A stretch of 9,383 nt of DNA from Bacteroidales bacterium (GTDB lineage Bacteria > Bacteroidota > Bacteroidia > Bacteroidales > UBA1556), in the NCBI GenBank assembly GCA_023145955.1, contig JAGLDA010000093.1:1-9383 (forward strand). Reading direction: 5' to 3'. Position 1 is the stretch's first letter, and each line of letters starts with the position of its first letter. A program made the translations under genes and the position numbers. The notes below the pieces were generated by a model. The model ran no database searches. It saw only the letters and a program-made list of their open reading frames with translations, and was not told the origin of the DNA. Below are positions 1 through 6,125 of this stretch, piece after piece.

Positions 1-33
1 GCTGATATGGTTGTGAAAATGGGAACTTTATAA
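1..33 (+). CDS. C-terminal end of an unidentified upstream protein (partial)
   Basis: Frame 1 is open from the first base and ends at TAA (31-33), giving ADMVVKMGTL as the last ten residues. The other two plus frames hit a TGA within the first few codons. A strong terminator hairpin starts about 26 bases after the stop, as expected at the end of a real gene. Ten residues are too few to name a family, and no function is proposed. Confidence 0.5.
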   Translation, partial: ADMVVKMGTL

Positions 34-58
34 TTAGAGCTCATTTATATATAAAACT

Positions 59-92
59 TAAAAGCCACTAACGTTGTTAGTGGCTTTTTTTT
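59..92. terminator. Intrinsic terminator, probably bidirectional, between convergent genes
   Basis: A perfect 12-bp stem, arms 61-72 and 76-87, closes a 3-base loop (GTT). The plus strand continues into an unbroken T run ending at 92. Read on the minus strand, the stem is followed by TTTTAAGTTTT, which can also serve as a U-tract. It lies between the plus-strand gene ending at 33 and the minus-strand arfB ending at 99, so it can terminate both. Confidence 0.9.
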
Positions 93-98
93 ATGTTT

Positions 99-521
99 TT
101 AAATATCACTTTTAATATTCCTTCTAAGCTTTTTCTCAGAAATAACCTTCTTATTTTTTAGCCGTTTTTCTTTGGCAGTTTTAGAAACAGTTGTGGGCTT
201 ACGTTTCTTTTGTGGTTTTAATGCAGTATTTATTATTTCGTAAAATTTAAGTATTGCATTTTCCTTATTACTTAGCTGCGACCTTGTGGCCTGTGATATC
301 ACTATTAGCTCAATATCATTGCTGATTTGCTTTGTCAATTTTGATATGATAATTGATTTTTCGTATTCAGATAATATTGTGGAATTATTGATATTGAACC
401 GTAACTCCACCTTAGTATTTACTTTATTAACATTTTGTCCTCCAGGTCCACTGCTTCTGCTAAAACTAAATACGAACTCAGAATTTAATTCATTTGTAAA
501 AAATCTATATGCATTTTCCAT
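99..521 (-). CDS. arfB: Alternative ribosome-rescue factor ArfB (peptidyl-tRNA hydrolase, YaeJ type)
   Basis: ArfB enters the empty mRNA channel of stalled ribosomes and hydrolyses peptidyl-tRNA, releasing the chain without a stop codon. The 140-residue product matches the length of E. coli ArfB. The catalytic GGQ motif is at residues 27-29 within SSGPGGQNVNK. The globular domain runs to about residue 100. It is followed by a strongly basic tail rich in Lys and Arg (about 102-137), the part that in the known family binds the mRNA entry channel. The short length, the missing release-factor codon-recognition domains and the basic tail argue against RF1 or RF2. It is the last gene of a three-gene unit, starting 16 nt after the DUF3820 gene, and a strong terminator follows its stop. 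Confidence 0.93.
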   Translation of the reverse strand: MENAYRFFTNELNSEFVFSFSRSSGPGGQNVNKVNTKVELRFNINNSTILSEYEKSIIISKLTKQISNDIELIVISQATRSQLSNKENAILKFYEIINTALKPQKKRKPTTVSKTAKEKRLKNKKVISEKKLRRNIKSDI

Positions 522-537
522 AATAATATGGTGTAAA

Positions 538-753
538 TTACCTTCTAAACATATCTTCTAAGCCATTTAGCTTAATCTCATACATGAGTTGTAGCTGCTG
601 CCCAAGTTTACCTTTTGGAAATCCTTTTTGATTGAACCAAACTAAGTATGGCTCTGGCAAATCAAGAAGCTTTCTTCCTTTATATTTTCCAAAGGGCATT
701 TTTGCCTCCAAAGTTGCTATTAGCTCATCACGATTTTGTTGTACTTCCTCCAT
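538..753 (-). CDS. DUF3820 family small protein
   Basis: This 71-residue soluble protein carries the DUF3820 signature: FGKYKG near residues 22-27, then DLPEPYLVWF, then a GFPKGKLG turn and EIKLNGLE near the C-terminus. The family, also labelled putative quorum-sensing-regulated virulence factor in domain databases, has no firmly established biochemical role that I know of. The start codon overlaps the stop of the upstream radical SAM gene by one base (TAATG on the minus strand), a typical arrangement for translational coupling. ArfB follows after 16 nt. The first 18 residues precede the conserved core, so a later start at Met19 is possible, but the TAATG overlap favours the one given. Confidence 0.85.
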   Translation of the reverse strand: MEEVQQNRDELIATLEAKMPFGKYKGRKLLDLPEPYLVWFNQKGFPKGKLGQQLQLMYEIKLNGLEDMFRR

Positions 754-1529
754 TAAGAATATACTTTGGTTTCGATTCCTAGCTTTCGAACTTTTGCTCC
801 TATGGAATCTAATTTTTCTTCAGAAATTTTTACTAAGCTATCGATAGGAGTATCCCTTGCAATAGGATATATCATCACCTCTTTAGGCTTAATTTCTTTT
901 AATAATTCAATCCAGCTCTCCACCTCATAATCGGTTGTATTATCAAATTTCTGGCCTTTAAATTCTCCTCTAATAAACATAGTCTGTATTATTAAGTTTC
1001 CTTTAAATACCTTTAATCTTTCCACCAGCTTTGATACACTTATTGGTGCTTTAGGCTGGTTTATTAGTTTATAGGTAGAGTCTATAGCACTGTCAAGTTT
1101 AAGTATGTTCTGATCTACTTTATTTAGTGCATCCACAACCGATTGTTTGTGAATCTGTGTTGCATTACTAAGAACAGAAATTAAAGCCTTAGGGAAATAC
1201 TTATCCCGAAGTTCAATGGTGTCATCAATTATTTCTGCAAAAGATGGATGTATAGTAGGCTCACCATTACCTGCAAAAGTAATATTATCAGGGGCTTCAC
1301 TATTATTTAGCATTTCTTGGAGTTTAAGCTCTAGAGTGGTTTTAATTATCTCTTTAGTGTGGAGCTCAATCTTTTTGTTTGAGTCCATAGTCCATCCACA
1401 CTCGCAATATAAGCAATCGTATGTGCAAAATTTGTAATCTTCAGGAAGTAGATTTACTCCTAAACTAACCCCTAATCTACGTGATTTTACTGGGCCAAAG
1501 ATTATTTCATCAAATAGAAATGTTGCCAT
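753..1529 (-). CDS. Radical SAM protein, COG0731 / TYW1-like family
   Basis: This 258-residue radical SAM enzyme has the iron-sulfur motif CX3CX2C at Cys35, Cys39 and Cys42, with an extra Cys44. The SAM-binding GNGEP motif is at residues 87-91. SNAT at 121-124 and KLDSA at 144-148 fit the TIM-barrel core. The N-terminal FGPVKSRRLGVSLGVNLLP stretch is typical of COG0731 proteins related to the wyosine tRNA-modification enzyme TYW1. The substrate of the bacterial members is not established to my knowledge, so none is assigned. It heads a unit with DUF3820 (one-base overlap) and arfB. A TAnnTTTG promoter element lies 67 bases upstream, with a terminator-like hairpin between the two. Confidence 0.88.
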   Translation of the reverse strand: MATFLFDEIIFGPVKSRRLGVSLGVNLLPEDYKFCTYDCLYCECGWTMDSNKKIELHTKEIIKTTLELKLQEMLNNSEAPDNITFAGNGEPTIHPSFAEIIDDTIELRDKYFPKALISVLSNATQIHKQSVVDALNKVDQNILKLDSAIDSTYKLINQPKAPISVSKLVERLKVFKGNLIIQTMFIRGEFKGQKFDNTTDYEVESWIELLKEIKPKEVMIYPIARDTPIDSLVKISEEKLDSIGAKVRKLGIETKVYS

Positions 1530-1544
1530 AATTAATTTGTGTAT

Positions 1545-1574
1545 AAATAAAACAACACGGACTATGCCGTGCTG
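1545..1574 (-). terminator. Terminator-like hairpin between the Crp-family gene and the radical SAM gene
   Basis: Arms 1553-1560 and 1567-1574 form an 8-bp stem (one G-U pair on the minus-strand RNA) with a 6-base loop. On the minus strand it is followed by TTTTATTT (1552-1545). It fits a rho-independent terminator for the Crp-family gene that ends at 1605. Because a possible promoter lies upstream of it at 1604-1597, it could instead sit in the radical SAM leader and act as an attenuator. Confidence 0.6.
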
Positions 1575-1581
1575 AATTTCT

Positions 1582-1600
1582 TTTGTTTATTTTAAACAAA
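1582..1600. repeat. Perfect inverted repeat TTTGTTTA-TTT-TAAACAAA
   Basis: Two perfect 8-base arms (1582-1589 and 1593-1600) flank a 3-base spacer. The repeat lies five bases after the stop codon of the Crp-family gene. It overlaps the putative -7 element TATCTTTG (1604-1597, minus strand) and its expected transcription start. It could be an operator or part of a tandem terminator structure. The stem is AT-rich and would be weak as a hairpin. Confidence 0.5.
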
Positions 1601-1604
1601 GATA
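1597..1604 (-). promoter_or_regulatory. Putative Bacteroidota -7 promoter element for the radical SAM operon
   Basis: The minus strand reads TATCTTTG, an exact match to TAnnTTTG, directly after the stop codon of the Crp-family gene and 67 bases upstream of the radical SAM start. No clear TTTG -33 element was found. Confidence 0.4.
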
Positions 1605-2687
1605 TTAGTTGTTGCTTAATAACTTAAGTACATTCTTCTTTAGTATCTTAATTGAGCTAGTAGTAATCTCTATTATTTTATCTTTTTTAAGGTCAGAAAG
1701 AAATCTAACAGCACTTTCAGTACTCATAGCTGCTAATTCAGCAATATCTTTTCTAGAAACATTTGTAGTAACAATGTCACCCGTAAAAATGTCGTCAGCT
1801 AAATAAATAATAGTTTCTGCTAAACGCCCAAGTGCTTGTTTGTTTGCAATGGACGACATGCGAGCTAGATGCCCCTGTGTAGTATCACAATACCAATTTA
1901 ACAACCGTTTAGTAAATTCAGGGTTCTTGCTGGCAATACTTTTTAGTGTATGTATATCTATAAGGTATGCTGTGCATTTTGTAAGTGCACTTCCAGAGAA
2001 AGCATAGGTGTTTTTGCCATAAACAGATGATAATCCAATAAATGACATCGGCTTAATAATTTTGAAATTAAAACCTTTATCAAAATTGCCTTCTACATAA
2101 TTCTTAGAAAGACCACTAGTTAATAATATTATATACGATGCAATAGCACCTTGCTTAAAAATAGTTTCACCTTTCTTAAACTCAATTTTTACTTTTAGTA
2201 ACTTATCTATTTCAGAATCACTTAAATCTTGATGCTTTAACCAAGCACTAACTTCTTCTTTATTGTCATCGCGTTCAATAGCAGTATTATTGCTTACTTG
2301 AAGTTGTGAGATGGTTCTTTGAAGTGCATGATATGTTAAATATGAGTTAACCTTGCTAGTAATAGATTTTAATAGTTGATGTTCGCCACTTACAAAAACG
2401 CCCTTTTCTTCTCTAATTTGCTTAGTATAAACAACCGTTATTGATCCTTCTTTCTTATGGTCCAACTCAATGTCCGAAACCATTTTTAAAACAGAATTTT
2501 TATACCCTTCAGTTTGAAGCATTAAATCATTCCATTCTAGTTTAACTTCGCAGTCTTTTGAATACCTCCACCCAGAAGGTATTAACTCTATAATTTCTTG
2601 TAAAGTTGTTTCAACACTGTTTTCATTATTATTAAGCGTTTCGTCAACTTTATATAAACAGATTAATTCTTTGTTTTGTGAATTCAT
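1605..2687 (-). CDS. Crp/Fnr-family transcription regulator with an N-terminal PEP/pyruvate-kinase-type domain
   Basis: At 360 residues this is well above the 200-250 usual for Crp/Fnr regulators. Residues about 1-125 (LYKVDETLNN, LQEIIELIPSGWRYS, GSITVVYTKQ, GEHQLLKSI) resemble the N-terminal domain I recall from Bacteroidota PEP/pyruvate-binding phosphotransfer proteins and some sensor kinases. A cyclic-nucleotide-binding fold follows (about 155-265). A winged helix-turn-helix comes last, with the recognition region near 310-339 (VSRKDIAELAAMSTESAVRFL). The phosphate-binding cassette of true cAMP receptors, with its conserved Glu and Arg-Ser, is not recognisable at SFIGLSSVYGKNTYAFSGSA, so cAMP binding is doubtful. 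No Fnr-type N-terminal cysteine cluster is seen. The gene has its own putative promoter 66 bases upstream and a hairpin terminator after it. The ligand is unknown. Confidence 0.88.
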   Translation of the reverse strand: MNSQNKELICLYKVDETLNNNENSVETTLQEIIELIPSGWRYSKDCEVKLEWNDLMLQTEGYKNSVLKMVSDIELDHKKEGSITVVYTKQIREEKGVFVSGEHQLLKSITSKVNSYLTYHALQRTISQLQVSNNTAIERDDNKEEVSAWLKHQDLSDSEIDKLLKVKIEFKKGETIFKQGAIASYIILLTSGLSKNYVEGNFDKGFNFKIIKPMSFIGLSSVYGKNTYAFSGSALTKCTAYLIDIHTLKSIASKNPEFTKRLLNWYCDTTQGHLARMSSIANKQALGRLAETIIYLADDIFTGDIVTTNVSRKDIAELAAMSTESAVRFLSDLKKDKIIEITTSSIKILKKNVLKLLSNN

Positions 2688-2753
2688 AATTATTAGAATA
2701 TTTTATGAAAAATACTTATAGTTTAATACATGAACTTTGTGTAAAATACTATG

Positions 2754-2761
2754 CAAATATA
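2754..2761 (-). promoter_or_regulatory. Putative -7 promoter element for the Crp-family gene
   Basis: The minus strand reads TATATTTG, an exact TAnnTTTG match, 66 bases before the start codon, in the 207-bp gap that separates the regulator from the acylphosphatase-like gene. A weak inverted repeat TTGTT-N8-AACAA (2787-2804) lies just upstream, near where a -33 element or activator site would be. Confidence 0.45.
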
Positions 2762-2894
2762 TACAAAATAGAATTACAAGACTATGTTGTTATTAAAAAA
2801 ACAATCATAATAAATAGTAATAATTTATAAAGTAATTTGAAATGTAAATGTATGAGGTAAATAATAGGTTGTTAGTTAACTATTATTATAATTA

Positions 2895-3218
2895 TTATTT
2901 AAAAAACTTCTTAATTCTATCTGTAAAAGTAAGCTCTTCTTTATGAACTTTATAAGATTTAAACCCTTTTATGCCCACAAACTCATCTTCTTCTACTCTG
3001 AAAAGTTCAATATGTTTTCGTAATGGTCCAACTTTTAGGAATTCTATATAATTATCAAGGTCTTCTTTTTCTCCCTCCAACTCTAAATCAATATGTCGGG
3101 TGTCACCATTTTTATATATAGCGTCAATATCATACTTATATGCTCCTGATTGAGAATAAAAGTTGAAATCAGCTCTTTCTAATTTGCCTTCAATAAATAC
3201 GTTTAAGTGCTTCTTCAT
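2895..3218 (-). CDS. Acylphosphatase-like small protein lacking the catalytic residues
   Basis: The 107-residue product follows the acylphosphatase fold. It has an opening strand MKKHLNVFIEGKL, a middle LELEGEKEDLDNYIEFLKVGPLRKHIE matching the helix-GP turn of the family, and a final EEDEFVGIKGFKSY strand as in Bacteroidota acylphosphatases. The active-site loop GxVQGVxFR reads GKLERADFN (residues 11-19), so the phosphate-binding Arg is Asn. The conserved catalytic Asn of the second motif is not in its expected place near residue 34. A short charged extension follows (about 91-107). I infer a non-enzymatic or altered role. The gene is monocistronic, with a TATCTTTG element 63 bases upstream. 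Confidence 0.7.
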   Translation of the reverse strand: MKKHLNVFIEGKLERADFNFYSQSGAYKYDIDAIYKNGDTRHIDLELEGEKEDLDNYIEFLKVGPLRKHIELFRVEEDEFVGIKGFKSYKVHKEELTFTDRIKKFFK

Positions 3219-3281
3219 ATTAGCTCTTAATTAATTACTTTATTTTTTTAAACTACTATACTTCGTACTAATTATTTAGTG

Positions 3282-3289
3282 CAAAGATA
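3282..3289 (-). promoter_or_regulatory. Putative -7 promoter element for the acylphosphatase-like gene
   Basis: The minus strand reads TATCTTTG, an exact TAnnTTTG match, 63 bases upstream of the start at 3218 in a 110-bp non-coding gap. No clear -33 element is visible at the usual spacing. Confidence 0.45.
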
Positions 3290-3328
3290 AATAAATTATT
3301 TAGTATTCCTATTTAATTGTATTGAAAT

Positions 3329-3718
3329 TTATGAAAAAAAACTTTCAAATAATAATTTGTAAAAATAAAAACCTATTGCAGCGGCTAAAATTCCTAAAAT
3401 ATTAGTAGCCAGAATATATGAGATTGCTATTTTTAACTCCCCTTCCCTTAGTAAATTAAGGCTTTCCATAGCAAATGAGGAGAAGGTAGTAAACCCCCCA
3501 AGTATTCCAAATATTAAAAATATTCTAAAATTATTATTACCCTCGCTGTTTAAAAAAAAGGCTATAAAAAAACCTATTAATAATGATCCAATTATATTTA
3601 CAAGAAATGTTCTCCATATCATTAATGGACCAGTTAAGAAGAGTGAAGTAGTAGATATTATGTATCTTAATGAACTCCCAATTGCTCCCCCAAGTGCTAC
3701 AAATAATATGTTTTTCAT
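3329..3718 (-). CDS. crcB: Fluoride ion channel FluC (CrcB)
   Basis: FluC forms dual-topology dimers in the inner membrane that export fluoride. This 129-residue protein has four hydrophobic segments (about 4-24, 33-55, 64-82 and 96-120) and the family motifs in order. These are GGAIGSSLRY (10-19), TFLVNIIGSLLIG with the pore Asn41 (37-49), and GILGGFTTFSSF (71-82), which contributes the Na+ site and the phenylalanine box. Length is normal and all key residues seem present, so it should be functional. It starts 3 nt after the stop of a lipoprotein gene and is probably co-transcribed with it. No fluoride riboswitch is recognisable upstream of either gene. Confidence 0.95.
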   Translation of the reverse strand: MKNILFVALGGAIGSSLRYIISTTSLFLTGPLMIWRTFLVNIIGSLLIGFFIAFFLNSEGNNNFRIFLIFGILGGFTTFSSFAMESLNLLREGELKIAISYILATNILGILAAAIGFYFYKLLFESFFS

Positions 3719-3721
3719 AAT

Positions 3722-4378
3722 CTAATAATTAATTGAAAAAGTGACTGTTTCACCATTACCAGAGAATATAGAGTCTTTATTAATAACCTGTGTGCCAGAC
3801 TTTGTTACTGTCCACTGTAATCTAATCCATGCATGACTTCTAATACTACAAGTATGATGTGCTTCAAAATCAAATCCAATGCCTGTATTAACTATATTAT
3901 TGCAGCAGTCTTTTCCTTTTACTTCAATATTAGTATAACGATACGTTATTTTATCATCTGTTCCTTGTGGCATGGTGTTTTTTACATTCAATTCTATCCA
4001 TGATTTCTGTACTAATTCAAAATTTCTTTTATATCCACTGCTTGATTCTATTTTGTCGGTGCTAATAATTTCTTCAATACCAAAATATCCACCTTCTGAA
4101 ATTCTAAATCGATATTCTGATACTTTAGATTCTTCAAGTTCTATAGCGAAAGAGCCGTCGCTACTGCTTACAACTGATGCCACATTTACGAAGTTATTAT
4201 TATAAACACCATTTTCAATTTTTTTAGCATCAAGGTAAATATCTACTCCTGCCAAATTTTCTTGAAGTTGCTTATTAATCACCTTTCCACTGATGTTGAA
4301 AATTGTTGCTTCCTTCTTACATCCAAAATTAACCAAAATGGATATAATTATTATAATGTATAAATATTTTATTTTCAT
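3722..4378 (-). CDS. Lipoprotein with a carboxypeptidase-regulatory-like domain
   Basis: The 218-residue product begins with a lipoprotein signal peptide: basic MKIK, a hydrophobic stretch of Ile and Leu, then NFGC with the lipidated Cys at residue 20. The mature part opens with a beta-rich segment, FNISGKVINKQLQENLAGVDIYLD through SSSDGSFAIELEE (about 28-105). It matches the carboxypeptidase regulatory-like (Ig-like) pattern common in Bacteroidota cell-envelope proteins. The C-terminal half is also beta-rich and carries an unusual cysteine pair and a His/Cys patch (KGKDCCNN, EAHHTCSIRSHAW), which I do not recognise. It is first in a probable operon with crcB, which starts 3 nt after its stop. 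A TATCTTTG element lies 23 bases upstream. Exact function is unknown. Confidence 0.8.
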   Translation of the reverse strand: MKIKYLYIIIIISILVNFGCKKEATIFNISGKVINKQLQENLAGVDIYLDAKKIENGVYNNNFVNVASVVSSSDGSFAIELEESKVSEYRFRISEGGYFGIEEIISTDKIESSSGYKRNFELVQKSWIELNVKNTMPQGTDDKITYRYTNIEVKGKDCCNNIVNTGIGFDFEAHHTCSIRSHAWIRLQWTVTKSGTQVINKDSIFSGNGETVTFSINY

Positions 4379-4401
4379 CGTATTTTAAAGATATATGTAG
4401 G

Positions 4402-4409
4402 CAAAGATA
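4402..4409 (-). promoter_or_regulatory. Putative -7 promoter element for the lipoprotein-crcB unit
   Basis: The minus strand reads TATCTTTG, an exact TAnnTTTG match, 23 bases before the lipoprotein start, so a very short leader is expected. This leaves little room for a riboswitch downstream of the transcription start. Confidence 0.45.
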
Positions 4410-4448
4410 TACTTAATTTAAATATATATAATCGAGTGGTAAATTTAT

Positions 4449-5339
4449 CTAGAAAAAATATGGCGTTGCATACATTAAAATAAAAAAAAGTGATATTGGA
4501 AAGCCATATAAATTGTAGTTTATTGCAAAGAATACAAAATTAAAAGATTCCCTTTCCCAAAGAAAACTTATGGATGGATAAAGCATGAGTATTAAAATAA
4601 GAAATATCCACGAATTAATATTTGCATTCTTAGTTTCGCAAATATATGTTTTGTTGTTATGCGGATTTTGTACAATTAATGCTTTTATATTATTAAAAAT
4701 AGTTGTTTGTAACAGAAAGATAATCTTTGCGTTAGACCCTGAAAGTATATGATTTCTGATAATGAATAATTCAGTTGAATTTAGTGTAAATTCAGTACCA
4801 TTGTGATTAGCTATTATTATGCCATTATAACTTTGATAGATTCTTAGGCTATTCTCGGTAGTATTTATATTTATAGCAATTTTTTCAGTTTTGCTTAGGG
4901 TGTCGTATGCAAATACAATGCTTATCAGTATTCCTATAATAGAGAAAGCTATTGCTACTCTTCTTTGTACAGAGTTTTTGTATTTATAATATATTCTTTC
5001 GTATAATTCATCGCTTTGCTTAGAGAACTCTTTTTCAAATTGTTCTTTAGCTCTTGCACTGCGTATTTTTTCTTCTTTATAATTATAATTATAATCGCTG
5101 AAATGTGAAGGTCTTTTTTTTGTAGAGTTATAGTTCTGCGAAGTAGTATTTACTGGTTTGCTAGTTTTTGTTAATGTCTCATAGGCTTCACTAATTTCAA
5201 TAAATCTTCTATTAGAATTTTTATGGCTATTTTTATCCGGATGGTATTTTTTTGCCAGTTTTCGGTATGCGTGTTTTATTTCTGCTTTTGATGCATGGCT
5301 GGGTAAATCAAGTATTTTAAATGCATCAATTTTATTCAT
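4449..5339 (-). CDS. Membrane-anchored J-domain protein (class C DnaJ-like)
   Basis: J-domains stimulate Hsp70 (DnaK) ATPase activity and recruit it to particular sites. Residues 3-60 form a complete J-domain (AFKILDLPSHASKAEIKHAYRKLAKKYHPDKN) with the essential HPD at 33-35. There is no Gly/Phe-rich linker, zinc finger or client-binding DnaJ C-terminal domain. A charged helical region (about 87-125) leads to a transmembrane segment at about 128-146. A region of about 105 residues follows, then two C-terminal hydrophobic segments (about 253-271 and 278-296). A longer reading begins at 5411, but the 296-residue start is preferred because it puts the J-domain at the N-terminus and avoids a 68-base overlap with the methyltransferase, leaving a 4-nt gap. 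It is probably co-transcribed with that gene. The function of the region between the membrane segments is unknown. Confidence 0.85.
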   Translation of the reverse strand: MNKIDAFKILDLPSHASKAEIKHAYRKLAKKYHPDKNSHKNSNRRFIEISEAYETLTKTSKPVNTTSQNYNSTKKRPSHFSDYNYNYKEEKIRSARAKEQFEKEFSKQSDELYERIYYKYKNSVQRRVAIAFSIIGILISIVFAYDTLSKTEKIAININTTENSLRIYQSYNGIIIANHNGTEFTLNSTELFIIRNHILSGSNAKIIFLLQTTIFNNIKALIVQNPHNNKTYICETKNANINSWIFLILILMLYPSISFLWERESFNFVFFAINYNLYGFPISLFFILMYATPYFF

Positions 5340-5343
5340 TTCT

Positions 5344-6054
5344 CTATTTGTAAAGTAAGAAAATAGTATTCTGTTTTTGAATATCAACTTTATGCTTTTT
5401 CCATTGTGCAATAGTTTTTGTTTTTATTAATTCATTGTCAGCGCTTACTTCTCTTGCTATACATAATTTTGTGCTAGGTTGACAATTTTGAATAATAAAT
5501 TCAAGCAGTTTTTGGTTTCTATAAGGGGCTTCAATAAAAATTTGCGTTTGATTTTCTTTGTATATTTTACTTTCAATATTTTTTATTGATTTGAGTTTTA
5601 AACTGTTTTCTATTGGAAGATAACCAATAAAAGAAAAGTTTTGCCCATTAAACCCCGACGCCATTAATGATAAAAATATAGAAGAAGGTCCTACTAATGG
5701 CTTTATGTTTATATCATAACTCTGGGCTAATTCTACAACAATATTCCCTGGGTCAGCAACACAAGGTAAGCCCGACTCGCTAATTATAGCCATATTTTCT
5801 CCTTGCTTCAAAGGCTCCAAAAAACTGGGAATATCTTCTTGTTTAGTATGTTTGTTAAGTTCAAAAAATATTACTTCAGTATCAAAATTGGCAGTATAGC
5901 CTATCTTACGCAGATACCTACGAGCTGTTCTTATATTCTCTACTATAAAATGACGAATAGGAAGAGCCCTATCTTTAACTCCTTGTGGAATTACAGCCTG
6001 CCATTCGCCGTCGCTAATGGTATTTGGAAGTAAATATAATGTGCCTTTAATCAT
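5344..6054 (-). CDS. RsmI-like SAM-dependent methyltransferase (tetrapyrrole methylase fold)
   Basis: The 236-residue protein belongs to the family of RsmI, which 2'-O-methylates C1402 of 16S rRNA. Family features in order are GTLYLLPNTI (4-13), SESGLPCVADPG (92-103, the SAM-site loop), LVGPSS (120-125), FIGYLP and EAPYRN (165-170). It is shorter than canonical RsmI (about 280) and lacks its C-terminal helical region. The N-terminal part (RHFIVENIRTARRYLRKIGY) diverges from the usual AEDTRHT segment. This is the form I associate with a second, Bacteroidota-typical paralogue, so an rRNA target is plausible but not certain. The J-domain gene follows 4 nt after its stop. It shares a short divergent promoter region with the WG-repeat gene. 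Confidence 0.88.
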   Translation of the reverse strand: MIKGTLYLLPNTISDGEWQAVIPQGVKDRALPIRHFIVENIRTARRYLRKIGYTANFDTEVIFFELNKHTKQEDIPSFLEPLKQGENMAIISESGLPCVADPGNIVVELAQSYDINIKPLVGPSSIFLSLMASGFNGQNFSFIGYLPIENSLKLKSIKNIESKIYKENQTQIFIEAPYRNQKLLEFIIQNCQPSTKLCIAREVSADNELIKTKTIAQWKKHKVDIQKQNTIFLLYK

Positions 6055-6079
6055 ATTCTTTTGGTTTATTATTATAAAG

Positions 6080-6087
6080 CAAAATTA
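6080..6087 (-). promoter_or_regulatory. Putative -7 promoter element for the methyltransferase-J-protein unit
   Basis: The minus strand reads TAATTTTG, an exact TAnnTTTG match, 25 bases upstream of the methyltransferase start in the 104-bp divergent intergenic region. Confidence 0.4.
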
Positions 6088-6125
6088 GTAAAATTCATTT
6101 TGGTTTTAATATTAGTTTTATTTGC

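Noticed and set aside
2860..2887. Inverted repeat AATAATAG-N12-CTATTATT after the acylphosphatase-like gene, considered as a terminator
   Set aside because: The stem is almost all A-T with a 12-base loop, and neither strand has a U-tract directly after it. In such AT-rich DNA it is likely chance.
4379..4448. Possible fluoride riboswitch ahead of the lipoprotein-crcB unit
   Set aside because: The region is nearly pure A/T and lacks the conserved G/C-rich motifs of the crcB RNA. The predicted leader is also only about 15-20 bases.
5340..5411. Longer N-terminus for the J-domain protein starting at 5411
   Set aside because: The added 24 residues are not part of the J-domain, overlap the methyltransferase coding sequence by 68 bases and would displace the J-domain from the N-terminus. 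The start at 5339 gives normal 4-nt spacing.
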